The translations under genes and the position numbers were made by a program. A stretch of 64,000 nucleotides of DNA from Pseudoxanthomonas sp. JBR18 (GTDB lineage Bacteria; Pseudomonadota; Gammaproteobacteria; Xanthomonadales; Xanthomonadaceae). The stretch is from assembly GCF_028198165.1 (NCBI RefSeq), contig NZ_CP116339.1, positions 1,681,001 to 1,745,000 of the forward strand. The letters run 5' to 3'. The notes beneath the pieces were generated by a model, which was not told where the DNA came from, searched no databases, and was given only the letters and a program-made list of their open reading frames with translations. Shown piece by piece: positions 26,637-37,602 of this stretch (position 1 is its first letter; each line of letters starts with the position of its first letter).

Positions 26637-26756
26637 GGCGGGGTTCTTGTGGCGGTGGGGCCGCCCGCCACGCTGCACGATGTGCGCAATTGGCGGGCCG
26701 GGACTGCAGATCCTGCGTTATTGCCGATGGTAACCCGCCGTTCCTGCGGCGTGCGC

Positions 26757-26788
26757 GGAATAAATTCCTTTCTAGATCAATTAATTGA
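26757..26788. promoter_or_regulatory. paired AT-rich palindromes, candidate AsnC-type operator
   Basis: GGAATAAATTCC (26757-26768) and a perfect TCAATTAATTGA (26777-26788), centred 20 bases apart (two helical turns), in the only AT-rich part of the 317-base divergent spacer. Lrp/AsnC proteins favour such phased AT-rich dyads. Confidence 0.45.
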
Positions 26789-26953
26789 GCGCGTGAAAGG
26801 CTCCGTGGTTTCTGCTGGACGCGGTTTGTAATTTCACCTACTACTGGTCTCGAGCAGGAGTTCGCTGCCAGGCGATGGGGAGGTCGCGCTGGCCATCAGG
26901 GGGACATCGGAGGTTCCGCCAACCCGCCAACCGTCCAAAGGGGACCGTCCGCC

Positions 26954-29203
<2,250 letters not shown>

Positions 29204-29353
29204 GCCGCCAGCGGGCCGATGCGTCGCCGCGTCGCGGCGCACCGGCCCGGATCGATTCGATGCGCCGCTTGAGCTTCCACGACCTGTCCGTCTCCTTCGC
29301 CATCGATGCGCGCGACAGCGCACGCACGTCCCATGACACCCAGGATCCCCGCC

Positions 29354-30907
29354 ATGGCTGATGCCTCCCGCCCGCTGGACCGCTGGCGCCAAGCCCTGCA
29401 CCGCAAGTCGATCGACGTGGTGGTGGCCGATACCGAACGCGCCGGCCTGCAGCGCAAGCTCGGTGCCGGCAGTCTGTTGATCCTCGGCATCGCCAACATC
29501 CTCGGCGCCGGGATCTACGTGATGACCGGCGAGGCCGCGGCTAGCTTCGCCGGCCCGGCGGTGCTGCTGTCCTTCATGCTGGCCGCGCTGGCCTGTGGCT
29601 TCACCGGGCTGTGCTACGCCGAGCTGTCCTCGGTGATCCCGGTGTCCGGTTCGGCCTACAGCTATTGCTATGTGACCCTGGGCGAGGGCTGTGCCTGGGC
29701 GCTGGGCTGGATGGTGATCCTGGAATACGTGCTGTCGGCCTCGGCGGTGGCGGCGGGTTTCGCCGGATACCTGACCAGCCTGCTCGGCGATGTCGGCGTG
29801 CACGTGCCGGCATGGCTGGCCACCTCCACCCTCACCGCGCTCCAGCAGGACGGCCATACCGTGCTGGCCGGCAGCGGCGGCATCAACCTGGTCGCGGCGC
29901 TGGCGGTGCTGGTCACCGCCTGCGTGCTGATCGCCGGGGTCAGCCAGTCGGCGCTGGTCAACGCGGTGCTGGTGGTGATCAAGGTCGCCGTGCTGGTGTC
30001 GTTCATCGTGGTCGGCGCGCGCTATGTCGACGGCGCGCACTGGCAGCCGTTCCTGCCGCCCAACGAAGGCGGCTTTGCGTACGGCTGGCCGGGCGTGCTG
30101 CGTGCGGCGGCGATGCTGTTCTTCGCCTACCTGGGCTTCGAAACCGTCTCGATGGCTGCCTCGGAGACTCGCAATCCGCGTCGCGATGTGCCGTTCGGCA
30201 TCCTCGGTTCGCTGGTGGTGTGCACGCTGCTGTACATCGCCGCCGGCGCGGTGCTGACCGGCATCGTGCCGTTCCGCGAGCTGGGCGTGCCCGATCCGGT
30301 CGCGGTGGCGGTGGATCGCATGGGCTGGCCGTGGTTCGCGGTGTTGATCAAGATTGGTGCGCTCACCGGGCTGGGTTCGGTGTTGCTGGCCAATGGCTAT
30401 GGCGTGTCGCGTGTGGCGGTGAATATCGGCCGCGACGGCCTGCTGCCCAAGCTGTTCGCCCATGTGCACAAGACCCGTCGCACGCCGTGGCTGGGCAACC
30501 TGACCTTCGGCGTGATCGCCGCCGTGCTGGCGGCGCTGCTGCCCATCGGGGTGCTCGGTGACCTGATCTGCTTGGGCATCGCTTCGGCCTTCATCGTGGT
30601 GTGCATCGCGGTGATGTGGCTGCGCTCGGTGCGCCCGGAACTGGTCGGCGGCTTCCGCGTGCCGCTGGGCGGTGTGTGGATCGGCAAGGCCTGGATCGGC
30701 ACCGTGCCGGTGCTGGGCATCGTGCTGTGCCTGACCATGATGGCGCCGGTGCTGGGCGACATGATCCAGCAGGTGCGTCGCGGCGATCCGCTGCCTGCGC
30801 TGATCCTGGCCGGCTACGTGCTGGCCGGCGCGCTCATCTACTTCTTCTACGGCCAGCGCCACGCCCGGCGCCTGGCGCATGTGAACCCGCCATCCCCGGA
30901 ATCCTGA
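29354..30907 (+). CDS. APC-superfamily amino acid permease
   Basis: A 517-aa inner-membrane transporter with about 12 helices. The first helix has the substrate and sodium-site signature GIANILGAGIYVMTGEAAA, followed by FAYLGFETVSMAASETRNPR in helix 6, the consensus amphipathic region of cationic amino acid transporter-type APC members. ATG at 29354 (MADASRP) is chosen; an in-frame ATG at 29333 is possible. The TGA stop overlaps the ATG of the amidase gene (TGATG), so the two are translationally coupled. Confidence 0.9.
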   Translation: MADASRPLDRWRQALHRKSIDVVVADTERAGLQRKLGAGSLLILGIANILGAGIYVMTGEAAASFAGPAVLLSFMLAALACGFTGLCYAELSSVIPVSGSAYSYCYVTLGEGCAWALGWMVILEYVLSASAVAAGFAGYLTSLLGDVGVHVPAWLATSTLTALQQDGHTVLAGSGGINLVAALAVLVTACVLIAGVSQSALVNAVLVVIKVAVLVSFIVVGARYVDGAHWQPFLPPNEGGFAYGWPGVLRAAAMLFFAYLGFETVSMAASETRNPRRDVPFGILGSLVVCTLLYIAAGAVLTGIVPFRELGVPDPVAVAVDRMGWPWFAVLIKIGALTGLGSVLLANGYGVSRVAVNIGRDGLLPKLFAHVHKTRRTPWLGNLTFGVIAAVLAALLPIGVLGDLICLGIASAFIVVCIAVMWLRSVRPELVGGFRVPLGGVWIGKAWIGTVPVLGIVLCLTMMAPVLGDMIQQVRRGDPLPALILAGYVLAGALIYFFYGQRHARRLAHVNPPSPES

Positions 30908-32358
30908 TGTCTTTCCCTGAAGTCCCCTTGTCCCAGGCGTGCTCGCTGGGGCGCCTCGATGCGCACGACCAGGCCGCGTTGCTCGCACGTGGCGAACTGT
31001 CGCCGGCCGAACTGACCGCCGCGGCGATTGCCCGCGCGCGGCACTTCGCGCCAACGCTGGACGCGCTGAGCCATACCGATTTCGCACGCGCGCTGGCGCA
31101 GGCCGACGCGCTGTCGCGTCCCGATGCGCAGGCCCCGATGCGCGGCGTGCCGTGGCTGCCGAAGGACTCGCTGCGCGTGATCGGCATGCCGACCCGCGGC
31201 GGTTCGCGCAGCCGCACCAGCGCGCCGGCCACCGACCAGCACGCCTTCGCGCAACGCTGCGCCGACGCGGGCCTGGTCGCGCTGGGCAAGAGCGCGATGC
31301 CGGAGTTCGGCCTGATGGGCGTGACCGAACCGCTGCTCGGTCCGGTCACGCGCAACCCGTGGTCGCTGGCGCATTCGCCGGGCGGCTCCAGCGGCGGTGC
31401 GGGCGCGGCATTGGCCGCAGGCGTGGTGCCGCTGGCGCATGGCAGCGACGGCGCCGGGTCGATCCGCATTCCCGCCTCGGCCTGCGGCGTGGTGGGCCTC
31501 AAGCCCGGCCGCGGCACCACGGTGCGCGTACGGGCGCGCCATCCGATCGAGGACCTGATCGTCGCCGACAGCCTGATGTCGCGCAGCGTGCGCGACAGCG
31601 CCTGGGCCTTCGCCGCGTTGCATCCGGACCGGCCCGCAGCGGTGAGCGCGCCGCTGGCACGACCGCTGCGCATCGCGCTGGCGGCCGACACGCTGCAGGG
31701 CGTGGCGCCCGATCCGCAGGTCGCCGACGCCCTGGCGCAGGCCGTCGGGCTGTGCGAAGCGTTGGGCCATCGTGTCGAAGTCGTGCCGCTGCCGCTGCCT
31801 GGCGCGCAGGTGTTCGAGGCGGCGATGACGCTGTGGTCGCACCTGGGCGCCGATGCGCTGGAAACCGCCGAAGCCGCGTTCGGCGCGGCCGGCGCGCGCG
31901 CGGCGCTGGAACCATTCACCGTTGGCCTGTCGGACTGGAACCGCGCCCACTGCGGCGTGGCCGAGCTGGAACGGGCCTATGCGGTGCTGGCCGCGCTGCC
32001 GGGCGCGTTCCATGCCTTCCACGCACGCCATGACGTGCTGCTGACCCCAACCCTGCGCACGCCGCCGCCGCGGATCGGCCGCTTCGCGCCGGACGGCGAC
32101 TTTGCCGCGGTGTTCGCCGGCATGTTCGACTGGATGGGCTATACGCCGCTGCAGAACCTGGCCGGCACCCCGGCGATCAGCCTGCCCCTGGCGCATGGCG
32201 CCGACGGCCTGCCGATCGGCGTGCAGTTCGCCGCCGACCGCGGCCAGGAGCCGCTGCTGCTGGCCCTGGCCTTGCAGCTCGAATCGGCCGCGCCGTGGCG
32301 CGACCGCTGGCCGCCGGTGTCGGTGACCACCCCAGAACTTGGCAAGGACACACACTGA
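30907..32358 (+). CDS. amidase (amidase signature family)
   Basis: A 483-aa amidase-signature enzyme that hydrolyses a carboxamide to acid and ammonia or amine. The Ser-cisSer-Lys triad is visible: K86 in LPKDS, the cis-serine in PGGSSGGAGAAL (S161/S162) and nucleophile S185 in GSDGAGSIRIPAS. No signal peptide, so it acts in the cytosol after import. It overlaps the permease gene upstream and the PaiB-like gene downstream by one or a few bases. Confidence 0.92.
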   Translation: MSFPEVPLSQACSLGRLDAHDQAALLARGELSPAELTAAAIARARHFAPTLDALSHTDFARALAQADALSRPDAQAPMRGVPWLPKDSLRVIGMPTRGGSRSRTSAPATDQHAFAQRCADAGLVALGKSAMPEFGLMGVTEPLLGPVTRNPWSLAHSPGGSSGGAGAALAAGVVPLAHGSDGAGSIRIPASACGVVGLKPGRGTTVRVRARHPIEDLIVADSLMSRSVRDSAWAFAALHPDRPAAVSAPLARPLRIALAADTLQGVAPDPQVADALAQAVGLCEALGHRVEVVPLPLPGAQVFEAAMTLWSHLGADALETAEAAFGAAGARAALEPFTVGLSDWNRAHCGVAELERAYAVLAALPGAFHAFHARHDVLLTPTLRTPPPRIGRFAPDGDFAAVFAGMFDWMGYTPLQNLAGTPAISLPLAHGADGLPIGVQFAADRGQEPLLLALALQLESAAPWRDRWPPVSVTTPELGKDTH

Positions 32359-32999
32359 TGGGACATGCCCGCGACAGCCGCTTCGCCGCGCGCGACAGCA
32401 ACGACCTGCTGCGCCTGCTCGCCACCCAGCCGCTGGCCTGGCTGGTGTCGGCCGGCGGCGAGGATGCCTGCTTCAGCCCGCTGCCGTTGCGCGCGGAGCT
32501 GGACGCCTCCGGCGAACTGGTCGGCTTGATGGGCCACCTGGCCAGACGCAATCCGCACGTCGCGCGCCTGAAACGCGATCCGCAGGCCACCGCGCTGGTG
32601 CTGGGCCCGCAGGCCTACGTTTCCCCGAGCTGGCTGGACGACCGCACCCAGGCGCCGACCTGGAACTACGCCGCGGCGGTGTTCCAACTGGAGGTGACGC
32701 TGAGCGAGGCGCCGCAGGACATCGCGGACGAACTCGATGCCTTGGTCACGCAGATGGAAGCCGGGCGCGCCCGCGCCTGGGCGCTGGAGGAAATGGGCGA
32801 GCGCTATGCACGTCTGGCGCTGGGGGTGACCGCGCTGCGCGGCCGCATCGTCGCCCGGCACTCGACCTTCAAGCTGGGCCAGGACGAGGCCCGCCACGAC
32901 TTCGCCCAGATCCTGGCCGGGCTGAGCGCCGGCGGCGAGGACACACTGGTGGCCTGGATGCGCGACTTCGCCGCGCGCGAACATGGAGACACGCCATGA
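32358..32999 (+). CDS. PaiB-like FMN-binding protein
   Basis: A 213-aa protein of the PaiB/FMN-binding negative regulator family: FSPLPLRAELDASGELVGLM, GHLARRNPHVARL and GPQAYVSPSWLDD with APTWNYAAAVFQLEV are the split-barrel family blocks. Bacillus PaiB affects sporulation and protease genes, but most relatives are untested and could be flavin- or heme-binding enzymes. It is embedded in the operon with TGATG and ATGA overlaps, which suggests a role in the same pathway. Confidence 0.85.
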   Translation: MGHARDSRFAARDSNDLLRLLATQPLAWLVSAGGEDACFSPLPLRAELDASGELVGLMGHLARRNPHVARLKRDPQATALVLGPQAYVSPSWLDDRTQAPTWNYAAAVFQLEVTLSEAPQDIADELDALVTQMEAGRARAWALEEMGERYARLALGVTALRGRIVARHSTFKLGQDEARHDFAQILAGLSAGGEDTLVAWMRDFAAREHGDTP

Positions 33000-33979
33000 G
33001 CGCGGCACTGGATGCGCTGGACCTGCAGCTGCGCCGCTTCGTCGAGGACGTATGCGAGGAGGGCGCGCGCCTGCGCGCAGGCCGCGCGCTGGACTGGCCG
33101 CAGCGACGCCAGATCGCCGCGCAGGTGCGCGCGCCCTGGTGCGCGGGCGGTCCGTCGATGCAGCAGGTCCAGGAGCATTGGCTGGAAGCCGACGGCCACG
33201 CCTTCCGCGTACGCGTGTTGCGCCCGGCCACGGCGCCGGTGGTCGCTCCGGCCCTGTTCTATCTCCACGGCGGCGGCTGGTGCATGTTCAGCATCGACAC
33301 GCACGACCGGCTGCTGCGCACCTATGCGCACGAGGCCGGCGCGGTGGTGGTGGCGATCGATTACGCGCTTGCGCCCGAGCATCGCTATCCGTTGGCGCTG
33401 GACCAGTGCGTGGCCGCGCTGGCCTGGCTGCGCGCGCAGGCGCAGGCGCTCGGCATCGATGCCGCGCACCTGGCGCTGGGCGGCGATTCGGCCGGCGCCA
33501 ACTTGGCCGTGGCGAGCGCGCTGCGGCTGCGCCAGGCGCAGGCCCTGTCCGGCGTGCGGGCGCTGCTGCTCAACTACGGGGCCTTCGACACGCGCATCTC
33601 GGACACCGCCGCGCGGCTGGGCACCCCGGAGGATCTGCTGACCGTGGCCGAGATGGAAGAATTCTGGACCAGCTACCTGGGCCCCGACGCGATGACCAAC
33701 GACGACCCCCTGGCGCAGCCGCTGCGCGCCGACCTGCACGACCTGCCGCCAGCGCTGCTGCTCTATGGCGACCGCGATGTGCTGGGCGAACAGAGCGTCA
33801 GCATGGCCCAGCGCCTGCGCGAGGCGGGCGGCCAGGTCGAACTGCGCCGCTACCCGGGCGCCCCGCACAGCTTCGTCGAGGCGATGGTGGTGTCCGAGCA
33901 GGCGCGCGCGGCAGTGGCCACGGGCGCGGCTTGGCTGCGTCGCCATCTGGTTCCTTCCTCGCAGGAGAGCGCCGCATGA
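32996..33979 (+). CDS. alpha/beta hydrolase, hormone-sensitive-lipase type
   Basis: A 327-aa cytosolic esterase-like hydrolase. The oxyanion motif LFYLHGGGWCMFS, the nucleophile elbow GGDSAGANLAVA, the acid in LLYGDRDVLGEQ and the histidine in PGAPHSFVEAM complete the type IV esterase catalytic set. It overlaps its neighbours by ATGA at both ends. It may cleave an ester or an acyl group from the imported compound. Confidence 0.92.
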   Translation: MSAALDALDLQLRRFVEDVCEEGARLRAGRALDWPQRRQIAAQVRAPWCAGGPSMQQVQEHWLEADGHAFRVRVLRPATAPVVAPALFYLHGGGWCMFSIDTHDRLLRTYAHEAGAVVVAIDYALAPEHRYPLALDQCVAALAWLRAQAQALGIDAAHLALGGDSAGANLAVASALRLRQAQALSGVRALLLNYGAFDTRISDTAARLGTPEDLLTVAEMEEFWTSYLGPDAMTNDDPLAQPLRADLHDLPPALLLYGDRDVLGEQSVSMAQRLREAGGQVELRRYPGAPHSFVEAMVVSEQARAAVATGAAWLRRHLVPSSQESAA

Positions 33980-35964
33980 AGCGGATCGTGCTGCGCTGTC
34001 TGTTTGCCGTGTTCTACGGCATGGGCGCGATGTCCGCGGGGGCGCAAACGCCCACGGCCCCGCATCGGCCGACGCCGGCCGACTTCGTCGCGCTGGCGCA
34101 GGTGGGCGATCCGCAGATCAGCCCGGACGGCACGCGCATCGCCTACGGCGTGGCCACCCCGCAGGGCGATGGCAAGCCCGCGCATCGCCAGCTGCAGCTG
34201 ATCGCCGCGACCGGCAAGGCCGCGCCGCGGCCGCTGGACGGCGCCGGCACGGCCGACGACAGCACGCCGCAGTGGTCGGCCGATGGGCGCCAGCTCCTGT
34301 TCCTCTCCGATCGTGCCTTGCCTGTTGCCGAGGCGGCGCCCAAGCCCGCGGCGACCCAGGTCTGGCGCGTCGATGCGCAGGGCCACGACGCCAGGGCGCT
34401 GACCCGCGCGGCCAGCGACGTCGCCAACTTCGCCCTATCGGCCGACGGCAGCCAGCTGGCGTATCTGGCGGTGGATCCGCCCTCGCCGGACATGCAGGCG
34501 CGCATCGCCGCCAAGGACGATGCGGTCGAGGTCGATCATCCCCGCCTGTTCAAGCGCCTGTGGGTGCAGGACCTGGCCAGCGGCACGGCGCGTGTGCTGA
34601 GCCCGCCCGGCCTGCAGGTGCAGGACGTGGCCTGGGCACCGGATGGCCGGACGCTGGCGCTGCGCGTCTCCGACGACACCACGCTGAACGGCTACTGGTA
34701 TCAATCGCGCGTGGTGGTGCTGTCGCTGGCCGACGGCACGCTGAGCCCCCCGCTGGAAGCGTTGGCCTCGGCGTTCCCGCTGCAGTTCTCGCCCGACGGC
34801 ACCCGGCTGCTCTACGGTCACATCGCGCCCTACGGCATCGTCGCCACGATCTACGTCCATGACTTGGCCAGCGGCAAGCGCGTGGCCCTGGCCGAGGACT
34901 GGCCCGGCACGCTGTGGCTGGCGCGCTGGCAGGACCGCCGCACGCTGGTCGCGCAAGGCCTGCATGGGGTGCGTGGCGAATTCCTGCGCGTCGACGCCGC
35001 TAACGGTGCCTGGCGTACGCTGGCGACCCCGCAGATCGCCTATCCCAGCTTCAGCACCGCGCGCACGGGCCGCACCGCCTTCATCGGTCTGCGCGACGAC
35101 CAGCCGGCCGAGGTGTGGACGCTGGATGGCGGCAAGCTGGCCGCACGTACCGACAGCAACCCGCAGGTGGCCGGCTGGGCCCACGGGCAGGTGCGCGACC
35201 TGGCGTGGACGTCATCCAAGGATGGCCGCCGCATCACCGGGGTGCTGGTGACTCCGCCCGGCTGGAAGGCGGGCACGCCGCTGCCGACCCTGGTCCAGGT
35301 GCATGGCGGCCCGGCCGAGGCCTGGTGGTCGGGCTGGATGGGCTCGTGGCACGACTGGGCGCAGCTGCTGTCCACGCGCGGCTATGCGGTGTTCCTGCCC
35401 AACCCGCGCGGCTCGGAAGGCCAGGGCCATGCCTTCGCCGAGCTGGTCCGGCACGACTGGGGCGGGGCCGACTTCCAGGACCTGCTCGATGGCGTGGACA
35501 TGCTCGAACGCGAAGGCGTGATCGACCCGCAGCGCCTGGGCATCGGCGGCTGGAGCTACGGCGGCTACATGTCGGCCTGGGCGGTGACCCAGTCCAAGCG
35601 CTTCAAGACCGCGATCGTCGGTGCGGGCGTGATCGACATCGGCGCGGCGGCGCTGACCACCGATGTGCCGACCTACGCGCCGGGCTACTTCGGCGATCCG
35701 GTGACCAACCGTGCCGAGTACGACGCGCATTCGCCAATCCGCTACGTGGACCGGGTCAGCGCGCCGGTGTTGATCCTGCACGGCGAGGCCGACGCGCGCG
35801 TGCCGCTGAGCCAGGGCCAGATGTTCTATCGCGCGCTCAAGTTCCATGGCACGCCGGTGGAGATGGTGACCTATCCGCGCGGGCCGCACTGGTTCACCGA
35901 GCAGGCCGCCGGCCGCGACGTCCAGCAGCGCGTGCTGGACTGGCTGGACACGCACCTGCGCTGA
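33976..35964 (+). CDS. S9 family serine peptidase (dipeptidyl/acylaminoacyl peptidase type)
   Basis: A 662-aa peptidase with a signal peptide (about 1-24, ending SAGA), a seven-bladed propeller (about 30-400, starting PQISPDGTRIAYGV) that limits access to oligopeptides, and a C-terminal alpha/beta-hydrolase domain. Catalytic residues are S527 in GGWSYGGYMS, D606 in HGEADARVP and H638 in RGPHWF. It is exported, so it would trim peptides in the periplasm after TonB-dependent uptake. It is the last gene of the operon; its stop lies three bases from the end of the convergent GH30 gene. Confidence 0.93.
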   Translation: MKRIVLRCLFAVFYGMGAMSAGAQTPTAPHRPTPADFVALAQVGDPQISPDGTRIAYGVATPQGDGKPAHRQLQLIAATGKAAPRPLDGAGTADDSTPQWSADGRQLLFLSDRALPVAEAAPKPAATQVWRVDAQGHDARALTRAASDVANFALSADGSQLAYLAVDPPSPDMQARIAAKDDAVEVDHPRLFKRLWVQDLASGTARVLSPPGLQVQDVAWAPDGRTLALRVSDDTTLNGYWYQSRVVVLSLADGTLSPPLEALASAFPLQFSPDGTRLLYGHIAPYGIVATIYVHDLASGKRVALAEDWPGTLWLARWQDRRTLVAQGLHGVRGEFLRVDAANGAWRTLATPQIAYPSFSTARTGRTAFIGLRDDQPAEVWTLDGGKLAARTDSNPQVAGWAHGQVRDLAWTSSKDGRRITGVLVTPPGWKAGTPLPTLVQVHGGPAEAWWSGWMGSWHDWAQLLSTRGYAVFLPNPRGSEGQGHAFAELVRHDWGGADFQDLLDGVDMLEREGVIDPQRLGIGGWSYGGYMSAWAVTQSKRFKTAIVGAGVIDIGAAALTTDVPTYAPGYFGDPVTNRAEYDAHSPIRYVDRVSAPVLILHGEADARVPLSQGQMFYRALKFHGTPVEMVTYPRGPHWFTEQAAGRDVQQRVLDWLDTHLR

Positions 35965-35967
35965 GCG

Positions 35968-37389
35968 CTACGGCGGCGATGGCGTCCAGGTGAAGGTCGC
36001 CAGGCTGCGGCCGGGCAGGGTGTAGCGGAAGCCCTGATTCCCATCGCGCACCGAGAAGGTGCGCGGCACCGGCGCGCTGTTGGCGACCACCAACACGCGG
36101 CCGCCATCGGGATTGACGAAGGCCACGTTGTCCACGCCGTCCATCGCCGCGCTGGAGGCGACGCGATGCGCGCCGGGCGGGACGAAGCGGCTGGCGTGGG
36201 CCAGGGCGGTGTAGTCGTCGGTGCGGGTGACCTGGCCGCTGGCCGGGTCGATGGTGACCACGCCGCGACAGGTGCCGCAGCCGCCGGCATGCGGGCCGCC
36301 CTGCGGATCCAGGGCGAGGTTCCAGAACAGGACCCCGCGCGCGTCGTGACGCACCGAATCGATGATCAGCCGCCGTGCCTGCAGCACCAGGCCGCCGCTG
36401 CGCAGCGGCTCCCAGTCGCCGCCGGAACACTCGGTCATGTACACGTCCTTGTCCGGGTAGGCGGCGTGCACGGGCGACTGCGCGTCCGGGCTGCCCTCGT
36501 AGCAGTGCCAGGCCACGGCATCCACGTAGCGCCTGGCGTCGGGATCGGCGAGCACGGCCAGCGGCTCCTCGGGCTTGCTCCAGTTGTGGTCCCAGTCGAA
36601 CAGCATCGGCGAGGCAGCGCCACGCGCGGCCAGCAGTGGGCCGAGGTGCTGGCCGATGAAGCGCGCGCGGGCCGGTGCGTTCAGACGCATGCCGGGGTAG
36701 CTGCTGGGTTCGAAATCCGGCTCGTTCTGCACGGTCAGCGCCCAGATCGGGATGCCCTGTCCGTCCATGGCATCGACATAGCGCAGCAGGTAGCGGGCGA
36801 AGGCGTCGTAGGCGGCCGGGTCCAGCGTGCCCTGGATCAGGCTGCGGTTGGACTTCATCCACGCAGGCGCGCTCCACGGCGAGGCCATGACCTTGAGCTG
36901 CGGGTTGATGGCCAGCGCCGCGCGGGTGACCGGCACCACGTCGGCCAGGTTGGGCGCGATGGAGAAGTGCGCCAGCGTCGGATCGGGCGCGTTGTCCGGC
37001 GTGTCGTCGAGGGTGTAGTGGCGACGGGAGAAGTCGGACGCCCCGATGGTCAGCCGCGCAAAGCTCAGGCCGATCCCGTCGCCGTCGCGCCCGAACAGTT
37101 CGTCCAGCAGCGCGGCGCGGGCGTGCGCGGGGAGCTGCTGGATCAGGTCGGCCGAAGCGTCGGTGATCGAGGCCCCGAAGCCGACCATCGCCTGCTGCGG
37201 TGACCCGGCATCGATCTCGACGGCGATGGGCAAGGCATGCGGCTCCCCCAGCGTGGCCGGCGCCATTGGCGCCAGGGTGTACTGATGGGAATTGGTGCTC
37301 AGCCAGACCCGGGCCTGCCGGCTTGCGCCCAGGGCGCTGGCGGACACAAGCGCGGTCATCAACACGGCACAGCGAAGGAGACGGGACAT
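35968..37389 (-). CDS. secreted glycoside hydrolase family 30
   Basis: A 473-aa GH30 enzyme with a signal peptide (about 1-22). The TIM barrel carries the family start VGFGASITDASADL, ASPWSAPAWMK, the acid/base E223 in TVQNEPDFE and the nucleophile E320 in YMTECSGGDW. The small beta domain closes the protein. GH30 members are glucosylceramidases, beta-1,6-glucanases or xylanases; this one looks like the glucanase/glucosylceramidase side. It is divergent from a TonB receptor with a shared operator region, so the pair likely takes up the glucan fragments it releases. Confidence 0.92.
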   Translation of the reverse strand: MSRLLRCAVLMTALVSASALGASRQARVWLSTNSHQYTLAPMAPATLGEPHALPIAVEIDAGSPQQAMVGFGASITDASADLIQQLPAHARAALLDELFGRDGDGIGLSFARLTIGASDFSRRHYTLDDTPDNAPDPTLAHFSIAPNLADVVPVTRAALAINPQLKVMASPWSAPAWMKSNRSLIQGTLDPAAYDAFARYLLRYVDAMDGQGIPIWALTVQNEPDFEPSSYPGMRLNAPARARFIGQHLGPLLAARGAASPMLFDWDHNWSKPEEPLAVLADPDARRYVDAVAWHCYEGSPDAQSPVHAAYPDKDVYMTECSGGDWEPLRSGGLVLQARRLIIDSVRHDARGVLFWNLALDPQGGPHAGGCGTCRGVVTIDPASGQVTRTDDYTALAHASRFVPPGAHRVASSAAMDGVDNVAFVNPDGGRVLVVANSAPVPRTFSVRDGNQGFRYTLPGRSLATFTWTPSPP

Positions 37390-37540
37390 CGGAACGGGGG
37401 CTGGCGGGCGGGCCAACACCCTGCCGCAGTGGCGCGCGCAAGACATGCTGCGTCGCCGCATATCCGCACATCTGGCCGAGGCATACACGGCGCAAGCGGT
37501 TGGCCTGACTGGAAACGATTTTTGCCGGGAGCTAAAACGT

Positions 37541-37570
37541 TTGACACGCTCTGTCACGGTCTCGTATGAC
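37541..37570 (+). promoter_or_regulatory. sigma-70-type promoter for the large TonB receptor
   Basis: TTGACA (37541-37546) and TATGAC (37565-37570) with an 18-base spacer, 33 bases upstream of the receptor ATG. Both elements overlap inverted repeats, as expected for repression by a bound regulator. Confidence 0.6.
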
Positions 37571-37580
37571 AGCGTTGTCA
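37542..37580. promoter_or_regulatory. two TGACA/TGTCA dyads, LacI-type operator candidates
   Basis: TGACAGCGTTGTCA (37567-37580) is a near-perfect 14-base palindrome and TGACACGCTCTGTCA (37542-37556) a second dyad. They cover the -35 and -10 boxes. The pattern resembles LacI-family sugar-regulator sites of xanthomonads; no regulator gene is adjacent. Confidence 0.55.
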
Positions 37581-37602
37581 GCTCAACGCCCTGGGAGGGG
37601 AC

